The position numbers and the translations under genes were made by a program. A model generated the notes under the pieces. It saw nothing but the letters and a program-made list of their open reading frames with translations, searched no databases and was not told the DNA's origin. From NCBI GenBank assembly GCA_022653675.1, contig JALCST010000006.1, positions 1 to 64,000 on the forward strand: DNA of 64,000 bases. The letters run 5' to 3'. This document shows positions 15,592 to 24,113 of the stretch, in pieces (the first letter of the stretch is position 1; each line of letters opens with the position of its first letter). This DNA comes from Bacteroidales bacterium (GTDB lineage Bacteria; Bacteroidota; Bacteroidia; Bacteroidales; UBA932).

Positions 15592-15707
15592 TATATTTGA
15601 ATTGCTCAAAAACTATGGATATGAAAAAAAACGTTTGTGCCCTGATATTGGTTCCGCTTTTTTTCGCTTGAAGCAATCCTGCATCCGCGGTAATACTGAT
15701 ATCTTGA
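15592..15707 (+). pseudogene. Truncated secreted or lipoprotein gene remnant
   Basis: A TATATTTG -7 box at 15592-15599 is followed 22 bp later by ATG 15621. This encodes MKKNVCALILVPLFFA, a convincing signal peptide, then a TGA stop at 15669-15671 exactly where a lipobox Cys (TGC/TGT) would be expected. Reading through gives SNPASAVILIS and another stop. Nothing further is recognisable before the end of the MATE gene. It is likely the 5' stub of a decayed lipoprotein gene. Confidence 0.4.
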
Positions 15708-15751
15708 CGGAGATAGATAGGATGGCAACTTTGTCATCGCTAAAATCAAGC

Positions 15752-17110
15752 TTAAATAGCTTTCCCCACTCCGAACCTCTTTTTCCACTGTTCGTAGAAA
15801 ACGATGCCGATGAAAAACGAGATCACGTCGGATATGGGTTGGGAAAGTTCAATGCCGGTCAGTCCCCACAATTTGGATGAGAGTAGCAGTATCGGAATGA
15901 AGACTATGCCCTGGCGCGTCATGGCGAGGATTGTGGCTGGGACCGCACGATTGGTGGTCTGAAGGAGCATGCTGGTTATGCTTACGAAGCTTACGGCCGG
16001 GAATGCGAGGCTCTGGAACCTTAGCGTCTGTGCCCCGATCCTGATCAGTTCGGCATCCTCGGAGCGGAATATGCTTATCAATTGAGGGGCGAATATTATG
16101 TTGACGATGCCGAGTGCGATGAAGATCAGGCCACCAGCCTTCAACGTATAGCGGAAGGCGCCGTTGACGCGGTCGTACAGCTTCGCCCCGAAGTTGAAGC
16201 CGCATACCGGCTGGAACCCCTGTCCGAAGCCGAGCAAGGTGGCGAATTCTATCATCACGATGCGCATCACGACCGAAAAGGCGGCGAGTGCGGAGTCACC
16301 GAAAACGCTGACTGCCCTGTTCAGAAGCAGGGCGGCTACACCGGCTAGGCCTTGTCGTCCGAGCGATGGCAGGCCGCCGGAAATCATGCTGTTGTACATC
16401 TTTCTTGTTGGCGTGAAATTGTGCAGGCGGATATGTATGCTTCCCTTGCGCTCTGTGGCGGCCATCAGCAGCACGAACCCGACGAACTGGCTTATGGCCG
16501 TGGCAAGGCTGGCGCCCATGACTCCCATCTTCAGCCCGAAAATGAAAATAGGGTCGAGTATTACGTTCAGGACGCCTCCGCATATGAGGCCTACCATGGC
16601 TGACATGGCGTTACCCTGCAGCCTCAACTGGTTGTTCAGGACGAACGAAGTCATTATGAAGGGAGTCCCTATCATTATGAACTTCATGTAGTTCATTGCG
16701 TAAGGAAGGACAGTCTCGGTAGCTCCGAGAAGCGAGGAGATCGGTTTGAGGAATATGAGGCCTGCGGTGCCGAGTGCGACACCTGCGACCAATGCCGTAT
16801 AGAAACCCGTGGCAGCCATCTTCGAAGCATTTTTGTAATCCTTCGACCCGAGTGCTACCGATATGAAGTTTCCGGAACCATGGCCGAAATAGAACCCGAG
16901 GGCTTGGATGATCGCCATGTATGAAAAGGCGATTCCTATGGCTGCCGTGGACTGCGTATCCAGATGGCCGCAGAAAATGGTATCGACCATGTTGTAGAAC
17001 GCGCTGACGAGCATGCTTATTATGGTAGGCACAGACATCTTGTTGACAAGTTTGTCTACCGGCAGCGTGGTCATCATAACGTACTTTTCCTGGAGTTTGT
17101 CTTCTGCCAT
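15752..17110 (-). CDS. MATE-family efflux transporter
   Basis: A 452-residue multidrug/toxin exporter of the inner membrane with about 12 hydrophobic helices. The N-terminal PVDKLVNKMSVPTIISML and VDTIFCGHLDT, and the second-half GFQPVCGFNFGAK, are characteristic of the MATE (NorM/DinF-like) family. These transporters use Na+ or H+ gradients; the substrate cannot be predicted. The gene diverges from the BIG2 lipoprotein gene across about 160 bp in which no clear -7 box was found for it. Confidence 0.88.
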   Translation of the reverse strand: MAEDKLQEKYVMMTTLPVDKLVNKMSVPTIISMLVSAFYNMVDTIFCGHLDTQSTAAIGIAFSYMAIIQALGFYFGHGSGNFISVALGSKDYKNASKMAATGFYTALVAGVALGTAGLIFLKPISSLLGATETVLPYAMNYMKFIMIGTPFIMTSFVLNNQLRLQGNAMSAMVGLICGGVLNVILDPIFIFGLKMGVMGASLATAISQFVGFVLLMAATERKGSIHIRLHNFTPTRKMYNSMISGGLPSLGRQGLAGVAALLLNRAVSVFGDSALAAFSVVMRIVMIEFATLLGFGQGFQPVCGFNFGAKLYDRVNGAFRYTLKAGGLIFIALGIVNIIFAPQLISIFRSEDAELIRIGAQTLRFQSLAFPAVSFVSITSMLLQTTNRAVPATILAMTRQGIVFIPILLLSSKLWGLTGIELSQPISDVISFFIGIVFYEQWKKRFGVGKAI

Positions 17111-17271
17111 CTTTCGTGTTTACGGTGCGACATCCCTCAATTATCAAGCCAGCATCGGTATCGGGTGCTGCGGAAGACATTTGGTCAGGTGTTGTCAGTA
17201 TGTGTAAGACTTTTAACCGTTTTCCGTAAAAAAAACGTATATTGGTGCGAATTTGGCACTCGATCAGAGAT

Positions 17272-20200
17272 ATGTTACAGTTCCTCTTATCACGTATGTT
17301 TTCAGGCAGAAAGGGCTTTCCCTTTCACATGGTGAAGGCCGCAGTACTTTTGACGGCCGTTCTTTCCCTTTCACAAGGATGTGTAAAAACCATTGAGGTC
17401 TCTGCGGTTTCCATTGACAGACCTTCGGTGGAACTTGCGGTTTCGGGAACGGTCACATTGACGGCTACCGTGTTGCCTGTGGATGCCAGTAATCCTGCGG
17501 TTTACTGGAGCAGCAGCGATACGGATGTCGCAACCGTCGAATCCGGTTTCGTGACAGCAGTAGCTCCCGGCGAAGCCACCGTAACTGTGACGACGGTGGA
17601 CGGTGCATATACAGCGAAATGCAATGTGACCGTTACCGATCCGGCAGTTAAGGTCAACAAGGTATCGTTCGATGTGACGGACAGTGTCCTGGTAGTTGGG
17701 GATTCGTTCGTACTGGCGGCTACCGTGCTGCCTGAAGATGCTGCCGACAAGTCCCTGACGTGGAAATCCAATGATGAGAGAATAGCAGGCATAAGCGTGT
17801 CGGATGACGGATTTTCAGCGGAAGTGACGGCCGTGAAGGCGGGAACAGCCAAGGTTACGGCTACTTCCGTGAACGGATATTGGGCGAATTGCAGTCTGAC
17901 CGTCGAGGATGCCGAAGTTCCTGTTGAATCGGTCTCCGTAAAACCGACCACCATGACCATATGCATAGGCCAGACTTCGAACGTGAGCGCGACGGTCTCC
18001 CCTTCGAACGCTACCGACAAGGGCGTAAGCTGGTCCTGCAGCGATCCTTTATTAGCGGTGGTAGATGATGACGGGAACGTGACCGGAGTTGCAGAAGGGA
18101 CATGTACCGTTACCGCTACGACCGAAGGCACGTCTTCTGACGGCGGAAACCAGACGGCGTCGTGCGAGGTAACCGTTTCTGGTTACGCGTCCGTAAAGAG
18201 TATTTCGTTGAGCGATAATTCGCTTACGATGAATATAGGTGATACTGACACCCTGCTGGTCTCGATATCCCCGTCATATGCTCACGACAAGAGTGTGACC
18301 TGTGCCTCGAGCGATGAAGGGGTGGTGCAGGTATCCATGTCCGGTACGGCAAAGGTTCTGGCCAAGGCTCTGAAAGCGGGGGAGAGCACCATAACCGTCA
18401 CTGCCAACGACGGCAGCGGCAAGTCCGCCGGTTGCAGCGCCGAGGTTCTGAAGGATACCGTGGATGTTACAGGAGTAAGTTTCGATGTCAGGGACACCGT
18501 CCTTAATTTCACCTCCCCGATGTCCGACAGCCTTCTTTTGAATGTGAACGTGTACCCTGAAGATGCCACGGTGAAGGATCTTCTCTGGATAAGCGGAAAT
18601 GCCGGCATAGCATATGTCCGTCAGAACGGAATGGTAATAGGAATGGGCGAAGGTGACACTTATATAGCTGCGATGTCCGTGGACAACAGCCTGTGCAGGG
18701 ATACATGCTGGATTTCGGTTCGCCGCGACACGGTTTATTTAAAAAGCATTTCCATTGCTGCGGAACCCGGAAGCGATACCGAATCCCGCCTTTACTCCGG
18801 CCAGACCGTAAGGTTGTCCGCTTCCATCGACCCTGCCAATGCCAATTACATGACCGGTTTAAACTGGAGTTCCGGCGACGGCGAAGTTACCGTTTCGGCT
18901 TCCTCCTCGAATGACGTTGAGGCTACTGCGACCGTTGTAAATGCCGGGAACCTTTCATCGTCCTCGGAAGTTAAAGTCGAGTCGGAAAATGGAGTCGATG
19001 CCACTTCGGAAGTGTATTTCGGACGGATAGCCATTTTCGGGGATTACGGTGAAATTACGGATACGCTCGAAATGGAGACGGACGACATGTGTGCCGTAAG
19101 TTGCGAATGGAACGAATCCGTAGCTTCTTTCAGCAAGGTTCCGGATTCGGATGTCGACTGGTCTATTTCCGACCGTTCTGTCGCATATTACTCCGGAGGC
19201 TGCGTCTACGGCTCTTCCTCAGGCGTAACTTCCCTGACTGCCGTGGTTGGCTTCACATCCGTTTCAATACCTGTGAAGATCATCGAAAAATCATTGAAAG
19301 TGAAGGGTATATCTGTAGATCCTAGTGCGGCTTACATGGTAGTGGGAGACAGTTTGCAACTCAAGGCCACCATTACTCCCCAGTATGCAGAAAACCGTAA
19401 CGTAACGTGGAGCAGCAGCGATGAGGAAGTGGCTATGGTGGATACCGCCGGACTTGTAAGGGGAATTTCGAAGGGTAAGTCTACCGTGGATGCGGTTACC
19501 GAAGATGGCGGCTTTACGGCTTCCTGCACGGTTACCGTCTCCGATTCCGTCGTTCATGTGACCGGAATCAGCATGGTTTTCGATACAGTTTCCGTTCAGG
19601 AAGGTGGAAATACTACGTTGCGAACGATCGTTTCCCCTATTAATGCGACATACAAATCCCTGACATGGAGTACAGACAAGCCGGATGTGGTTGCCGTTTC
19701 AAGTGAAGGTACGGACGATTACGGTCAGCCCGATGCCACTATAACCGGTTTAGCCGAAGGCGATGCTACGGTTACCGCCGTTACCCTCGACGGTGGATAC
19801 TCGGCATCGTCACATGTGGTCGTGGAGGTGAAATCCAATCCGGTGACTTCGGTCTCCGTTTCGGCCGATCCGGAGACCGGTACTGAAGACAGGCTTTACC
19901 CGGGACAAACGGTCAGACTTGAAGCCTCTTATAAACCTGATGATGCGAATTGCGGAACCGATATCACATGGACAAGTTCTGACGAATCGATGGTATCCGT
20001 CGTACCTGATGCAATCGGAAGCCTTACAGCTTCGGCTACCGTAGCCAATCCTTCGAATAAGACCGGAGTGGCGGTGATAGCGGCCATGTCTTCCAACGGG
20101 GTTGCAGATTATTCCACGGTTTATGTGGGCGAAATAGCGGTGGGCAGGGATGGAGAACGAATGAATTTCCTTTCGGCCAAGGGAAATACCGAGATGCAGT

Positions 20201-21207
20201 TGCAATGTCTATGGGAAATATCCAACGGCACCATGTCCGAGGTGCCTCTTTCGGCGGTTACATGGACCACTTCCGATCCTTCCGTAGCCACTATATCTTC
20301 AAGCGGATTGCTTAAGACATTGAAAAGCAACTCTACCGTTACGGTTACCGCAAAAGTCGGGGCCGCTTCGGCATCGGCATCGGTAGACATCGGTGACGAA
20401 TATGTCGGCGTCACCGGTGTGGAATTGTCCCAGACATCCATCGAGGCGGTCAAGGACTCCGTCTTTTCACTTTCGGCCATTGTCTATCCCCCGAATGCGG
20501 ATAATACCGGTGTCAAATGGAGCTCTTCCGACGAGAGCGTGGCTACTGTAGGGGATGACGGGACCGTAACGGTCAACGAATCCTTGGGCTCGACGGACAT
20601 CACCGTTACTACGGATGAAGGCGGGTTTACGGCGTCCTGCATCGTATCGGTGTCGGACAAGGTTATGAAAATCACTTTGATAAATGATGCGACAGCCGAA
20701 AACAGATCGTACAGCGGACAGACGGTAAAGATCACTCCGGTCTTCTATCCGGATTATGCGACCGAAGGGACAAATCTGATGTGGTCCGGAAGCAACGGTT
20801 CGTATGGTACCGTGGACCAGAAAGGCAATGTGACCATAACGGCTTCGATGAACTATTCGTCTTTCCTGAATGTTTCCGTATTGAACGGTAACGGCCTGGC
20901 TGCATCCACGATGGTCTATTTCGGCAAGCTGCATCTTCTGTGCAACGGAGATGAGGTCTCAGCGGTAATGTCGGCATATAAGATGGAAGTGGGGAATGAG
21001 GTGCAGCTTTCGGTTACCTATGAAACGGATAGTGCCGGCGACCAGAGTCCCGTATCTGCGGTAACGTGGGATGCTCCTGTCCCTGGAGTATTGAAAGTGG
21101 ATGATAACGGAAAAGTTACCGCCGTTGCGAAGAGCACCAATGCGAAAATTACTGCGACTGTCGGAAATATCGTCTTGACATTTTACGCTTCTATAAGTGA
21201 AAATTGA
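17272..21207 (+). CDS. Giant Ig-like (BIG2) repeat lipoprotein
   Basis: About 1311 residues. The N-terminus carries KAAVLLTAVLSLSQGC, a lipoprotein signal with lipobox SQGC. The rest is a string of roughly 14 bacterial Ig-like group 2 modules, recognised by recurring units such as VTLTATVLP, WSSSDESVATV and GEATVTVTT. Such arrays form extended surface or periplasmic stalks and often bind glycans or proteins. No enzymatic or C-terminal anchor domain follows; the gene ends at the last module. The start is uncertain: ATG 17272, 17296 and 17329 all lead into the signal peptide. 17272 is chosen because it lies about 20 bp after a near-consensus -7 box (TATATTGG). It heads a tight six-gene run. Confidence 0.82.
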   Translation: MLQFLLSRMFSGRKGFPFHMVKAAVLLTAVLSLSQGCVKTIEVSAVSIDRPSVELAVSGTVTLTATVLPVDASNPAVYWSSSDTDVATVESGFVTAVAPGEATVTVTTVDGAYTAKCNVTVTDPAVKVNKVSFDVTDSVLVVGDSFVLAATVLPEDAADKSLTWKSNDERIAGISVSDDGFSAEVTAVKAGTAKVTATSVNGYWANCSLTVEDAEVPVESVSVKPTTMTICIGQTSNVSATVSPSNATDKGVSWSCSDPLLAVVDDDGNVTGVAEGTCTVTATTEGTSSDGGNQTASCEVTVSGYASVKSISLSDNSLTMNIGDTDTLLVSISPSYAHDKSVTCASSDEGVVQVSMSGTAKVLAKALKAGESTITVTANDGSGKSAGCSAEVLKDTVDVTGVSFDVRDTVLNFTSPMSDSLLLNVNVYPEDATVKDLLWISGNAGIAYVRQNGMVIGMGEGDTYIAAMSVDNSLCRDTCWISVRRDTVYLKSISIAAEPGSDTESRLYSGQTVRLSASIDPANANYMTGLNWSSGDGEVTVSASSSNDVEATATVVNAGNLSSSSEVKVESENGVDATSEVYFGRIAIFGDYGEITDTLEMETDDMCAVSCEWNESVASFSKVPDSDVDWSISDRSVAYYSGGCVYGSSSGVTSLTAVVGFTSVSIPVKIIEKSLKVKGISVDPSAAYMVVGDSLQLKATITPQYAENRNVTWSSSDEEVAMVDTAGLVRGISKGKSTVDAVTEDGGFTASCTVTVSDSVVHVTGISMVFDTVSVQEGGNTTLRTIVSPINATYKSLTWSTDKPDVVAVSSEGTDDYGQPDATITGLAEGDATVTAVTLDGGYSASSHVVVEVKSNPVTSVSVSADPETGTEDRLYPGQTVRLEASYKPDDANCGTDITWTSSDESMVSVVPDAIGSLTASATVANPSNKTGVAVIAAMSSNGVADYSTVYVGEIAVGRDGERMNFLSAKGNTEMQLQCLWEISNGTMSEVPLSAVTWTTSDPSVATISSSGLLKTLKSNSTVTVTAKVGAASASASVDIGDEYVGVTGVELSQTSIEAVKDSVFSLSAIVYPPNADNTGVKWSSSDESVATVGDDGTVTVNESLGSTDITVTTDEGGFTASCIVSVSDKVMKITLINDATAENRSYSGQTVKITPVFYPDYATEGTNLMWSGSNGSYGTVDQKGNVTITASMNYSSFLNVSVLNGNGLAASTMVYFGKLHLLCNGDEVSAVMSAYKMEVGNEVQLSVTYETDSAGDQSPVSAVTWDAPVPGVLKVDDNGKVTAVAKSTNAKITATVGNIVLTFYASISEN

Positions 21208-21211
21208 ACAT

Positions 21212-22270
21212 ATGCGCGGAATAGTTTGCATATTGATCCCGTTGATACTTTCCGTGCCTCTTAAGGCTCAGGATACGAATTCCGCTCCATCCAAGGCTTT
21301 CAGTGATGTGGAGGAATACGTCTCCGTAAGTGACAGCGTGATGAACGAGAACAGCCGGCGCCAGATGGACGAATTCAGGGTACAGTATGATAATCAGCAG
21401 AAAGAAAATGAGATAGCGCTTCTCAAGGTTAAGGAAGATCACGACAGGATCCGTTTGCTTATCTTTGTTTTCAGTCTTCTGTTACTCTCGGTGTTGGTCG
21501 TGATGCTATTTATATTGAACAGGTCCATGAATGCACACAACAAGGCTTTGAAGCAAATGGAATCCATAAAGGATAGATTCTATTCCGTGATTTCCCATGA
21601 CTTGAAAAGCCCTGCGGTAGCCCAGGAAATGGCTCTCCAAAGCCTTTGCGAAGATCCCGTCATAAAAAGTAACGATGAATTGTCGGAAAAATGCGGCGTC
21701 CTCGTGAAAACGGCCAAGGCCCAGTCTGAACTTGTTCATGACCTTTTGCTTTGGACGAGACTTCAGACCGGGAACATGCAATATGTGCCTGCCACATTCA
21801 AGGTGGTGTCAATGTTTCGCGAAGTATCCGGATTGCTGGCAGAATCGTTGAAAAATAAGGAAATATCCCTAAAGAGCGATATTCCAGACCATATTTCGAT
21901 ATATGCCGACAGGATAATGGCTTCCATCGTAATGAGAAACCTCATGTCCAATGCAGTGAAGTTTTCGCGCAGAGGTGGTACGATAACTGTCTCAGCCTAT
22001 GCGGATGAGAGTGGGAGAACAGGGATAAGCGTTGCCGATAAGGGAGTAGGCATGTCCGCGGAACGTCTGGAAACGATTTTCAATCTGGATAAGGTAGAAT
22101 CTACGGACGGAACCGAAGGGGAAAAAGGAAGCGGCATAGGACTTGAAGTTTGCAAGGAGATGGTGGAAAAATGTGGAGGAATCATTCTTGTCGAAAGCGA
22201 AGAGGGTAAGGGCTCGGTATTCACCTTTATCCTACCGGCTTCTCCGGAAGCTGCTAAAAAGAGGAAATAA
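21212..22270 (+). CDS. Sensor histidine kinase, short periplasmic sensor
   Basis: A 352-residue membrane kinase. Residues 1-20 are a signal peptide. A short periplasmic stretch (21-80) ends in a charged coiled coil (QYDNQQKENEIALLKVKE), and a membrane helix spans about 82-102. The HisKA phospho-acceptor is H129 (SVISHDLKSP). The ATPase boxes are NLMSNAVKFS, DKGVGM and GSGIGLEVCK. The coiled coil resembles the segment just before the membrane in Bacteroidota TPR-type sensor kinases, but no TPRs are present. ATG 21212 sits 4 bp after the BIG2 gene; a GTG at 21197 would overlap it. The LuxR-type regulator next door is the likely partner. Confidence 0.87.
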   Translation: MRGIVCILIPLILSVPLKAQDTNSAPSKAFSDVEEYVSVSDSVMNENSRRQMDEFRVQYDNQQKENEIALLKVKEDHDRIRLLIFVFSLLLLSVLVVMLFILNRSMNAHNKALKQMESIKDRFYSVISHDLKSPAVAQEMALQSLCEDPVIKSNDELSEKCGVLVKTAKAQSELVHDLLLWTRLQTGNMQYVPATFKVVSMFREVSGLLAESLKNKEISLKSDIPDHISIYADRIMASIVMRNLMSNAVKFSRRGGTITVSAYADESGRTGISVADKGVGMSAERLETIFNLDKVESTDGTEGEKGSGIGLEVCKEMVEKCGGIILVESEEGKGSVFTFILPASPEAAKKRK

Positions 22271-22272
22271 CC

Positions 22273-22938
22273 ATGTTTGAAGAAACTTATCTTGAATCTG
22301 CCAAGAAAATAAGTGCAATTGTCGTCGATGACCATCCTCTTATGCTGGAAGGCATCTCTTCTGTCATTTCCAGGAAAAGCGACAGGATAGAAGTCGTTGG
22401 AACCGCTTCTTCGTATGACGCTCTGTTTAAGCTTTTGGAGAAAGAATCGCCCGATATAGTGCTTCTAGACATAATAATGCCTGGAATGTCCGGCATCGAG
22501 GTGGCAAAAAGACTCAGAAGGGAGTATCCTGATGTGAAAATCCTGATGTTGTCGAGCAATTGCAGCGAGATCACGCTCATGGAGGCCATGAACGTCGGGA
22601 TCAACGGTTTCATAAGCAAGTCGGTGCCGGCGTCCGAACTAATCACGGCAGTAGAATATATAGCTGACGGAGAATCCTATTTCGGAAGGGACATAGCCAG
22701 GATAATCGAATCCATCACCAGTGAAAGGACGCAGAGAAAGGACATGTTTACGAAGAGGGAACTCGAAATAATAGACTTGTGTTGTGCCGGTATGACAAGC
22801 AGGGAAATCGCCAGGCAATTGAATATCTCCATGAGGACTGTGGAAACACACAAGAACAATATCTTCAGACATCTCAATATTTCAAATTCCGTCGAACTGG
22901 TCAAGGCGGCAATAGCAAAACATTTGATACAAATTTGA
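22273..22938 (+). CDS. LuxR-type response regulator
   Basis: A 221-residue NarL/LuxR-family regulator. The receiver domain has acidic DD at 19-20 and phospho-acceptor D66 (VLLDIIMPGMSG). The C-terminal LuxR helix-turn-helix covers about residues 158-215 (LTKRELEII-like, SREIARQLNISMRTVETHKN). It begins 2 bp after the sensor kinase gene, so the two form a two-component pair. Its targets probably include this operon, but no binding site was identified. Confidence 0.92.
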   Translation: MFEETYLESAKKISAIVVDDHPLMLEGISSVISRKSDRIEVVGTASSYDALFKLLEKESPDIVLLDIIMPGMSGIEVAKRLRREYPDVKILMLSSNCSEITLMEAMNVGINGFISKSVPASELITAVEYIADGESYFGRDIARIIESITSERTQRKDMFTKRELEIIDLCCAGMTSREIARQLNISMRTVETHKNNIFRHLNISNSVELVKAAIAKHLIQI

Positions 22939-22940
22939 TT

Positions 22941-24113
22941 ATGGGTAATATCGGTTTGTTTAACGACAGCTTTCCTCCCATCATGGATGGGGTCGCCGTC
23001 ACGATGGAGAACTATGCATTCTGGATGTGGCAGAAAACGCGCAGGGTATGTGTCGTGACGGCGGAGGTTCCCGGCTATCACTACGATAATAAGCCATATC
23101 CGGTTTATACATACCATTCATTACCCGTACCTACGAGGCATCCATATCGCATGGGAATTCCGCGATTTGATTGGTCTTTCGATTACAAACTCGATTCCGT
23201 GCCGTTCGACATAATCCATGCCCATTCTCCGTTCGCTTCCGGCGCCCTTGCCCATAAGGTCGCGGAGAGACAGGGCATACCGTTCATAGCTACTTTTCAT
23301 TCGAAATACCGGGATGATTTCAAAAGCATAATCCCGGACCGTTTTATCCTGGACATGATCGTCAAGTACATAGTCAAGTTTTATGAATCGGCCGACCAGG
23401 TATGGATTCCACAGGCTGCCGTGGAGGATACTATACGTGAATACGGTTACAAAGGCCCTCTGGTGGTTATGGACAACGGCAGCGACCTTGTTACAAGCGA
23501 GGACCTTGTGAAAGTCAGATCGTCTGCAAGGGAACATCTGGGAATAGGGGCGGACGACAATGTGCTTCTGTTCGTGGGGCAGCACGTCTGGCAGAAGAAT
23601 ACGAAATTAATAATAGAATCACTTGCCTTGCTGAAGGATTCCGAATGGAAGATGTATTTTGTCGGAACGGGTTATGCCGCCGAGGAGATGAAACAGATGG
23701 CAAAACAATTGAATATCGGAAACCGATGCACTTTTACAGGGGCTGTGGTGGATCGTGCGGCAATAAGGGATTATTATGCCTCGGCCGATCTTTTCCTTTT
23801 CCCGTCCCTTTACGACAATGCCCCTTTGGTCGTTAGGGAGGCCGCAGCGCTCCGGACCCCTTCACTTTTCTCGGTCGGAGCGGATGCCGCACAGATAGTA
23901 AGCGACGGATTCAACGGTTTCCTTGCGAAACCAGAAGCGGCCGAATATGCCTCACGCATAAGATCCCTTTTGGCCGACAAGACGGTTTTGAGGAAAGCCG
24001 GGGAAAATGCGGCATGTACAATAGTACGTTCCTGGAGCGACATAGTCGACGAAGTGCTGGACCGCTACAGGCATTTGATTGCGGGGAAATCACATAGGAC
24101 AATAGAAATATGA
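22941..24113 (+). CDS. Glycosyltransferase family 4
   Basis: A 390-residue cytoplasmic, retaining GT-B glycosyltransferase. The N-terminal half has the GT4 acceptor-side features SFPPIMDGVAVTMENYA and HAHSPFASGALAH. The C-terminal donor-binding half has VGQHVWQKNTKL and FPSLYDNAPLVVREAAAL, the latter holding the conserved acidic residue pair region. It resembles diacylglycerol or phosphatidylinositol-type glucosyl/mannosyl-transferases, but the acceptor is not certain. ATG 22941 is 2 bp after the regulator gene; a longer frame inside that gene is an artefact. It overlaps the next gene by 4 bp. Confidence 0.87.
   Translation: MGNIGLFNDSFPPIMDGVAVTMENYAFWMWQKTRRVCVVTAEVPGYHYDNKPYPVYTYHSLPVPTRHPYRMGIPRFDWSFDYKLDSVPFDIIHAHSPFASGALAHKVAERQGIPFIATFHSKYRDDFKSIIPDRFILDMIVKYIVKFYESADQVWIPQAAVEDTIREYGYKGPLVVMDNGSDLVTSEDLVKVRSSAREHLGIGADDNVLLFVGQHVWQKNTKLIIESLALLKDSEWKMYFVGTGYAAEEMKQMAKQLNIGNRCTFTGAVVDRAAIRDYYASADLFLFPSLYDNAPLVVREAAALRTPSLFSVGADAAQIVSDGFNGFLAKPEAAEYASRIRSLLADKTVLRKAGENAACTIVRSWSDIVDEVLDRYRHLIAGKSHRTIEI

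Noticed and set aside
22779-22940. An N-terminal extension of the GT4 gene reaching into the response-regulator gene
   Set aside because: The extension is translated from the LuxR helix-turn-helix region in another frame; ATG 22941 directly precedes the conserved glycosyltransferase start.
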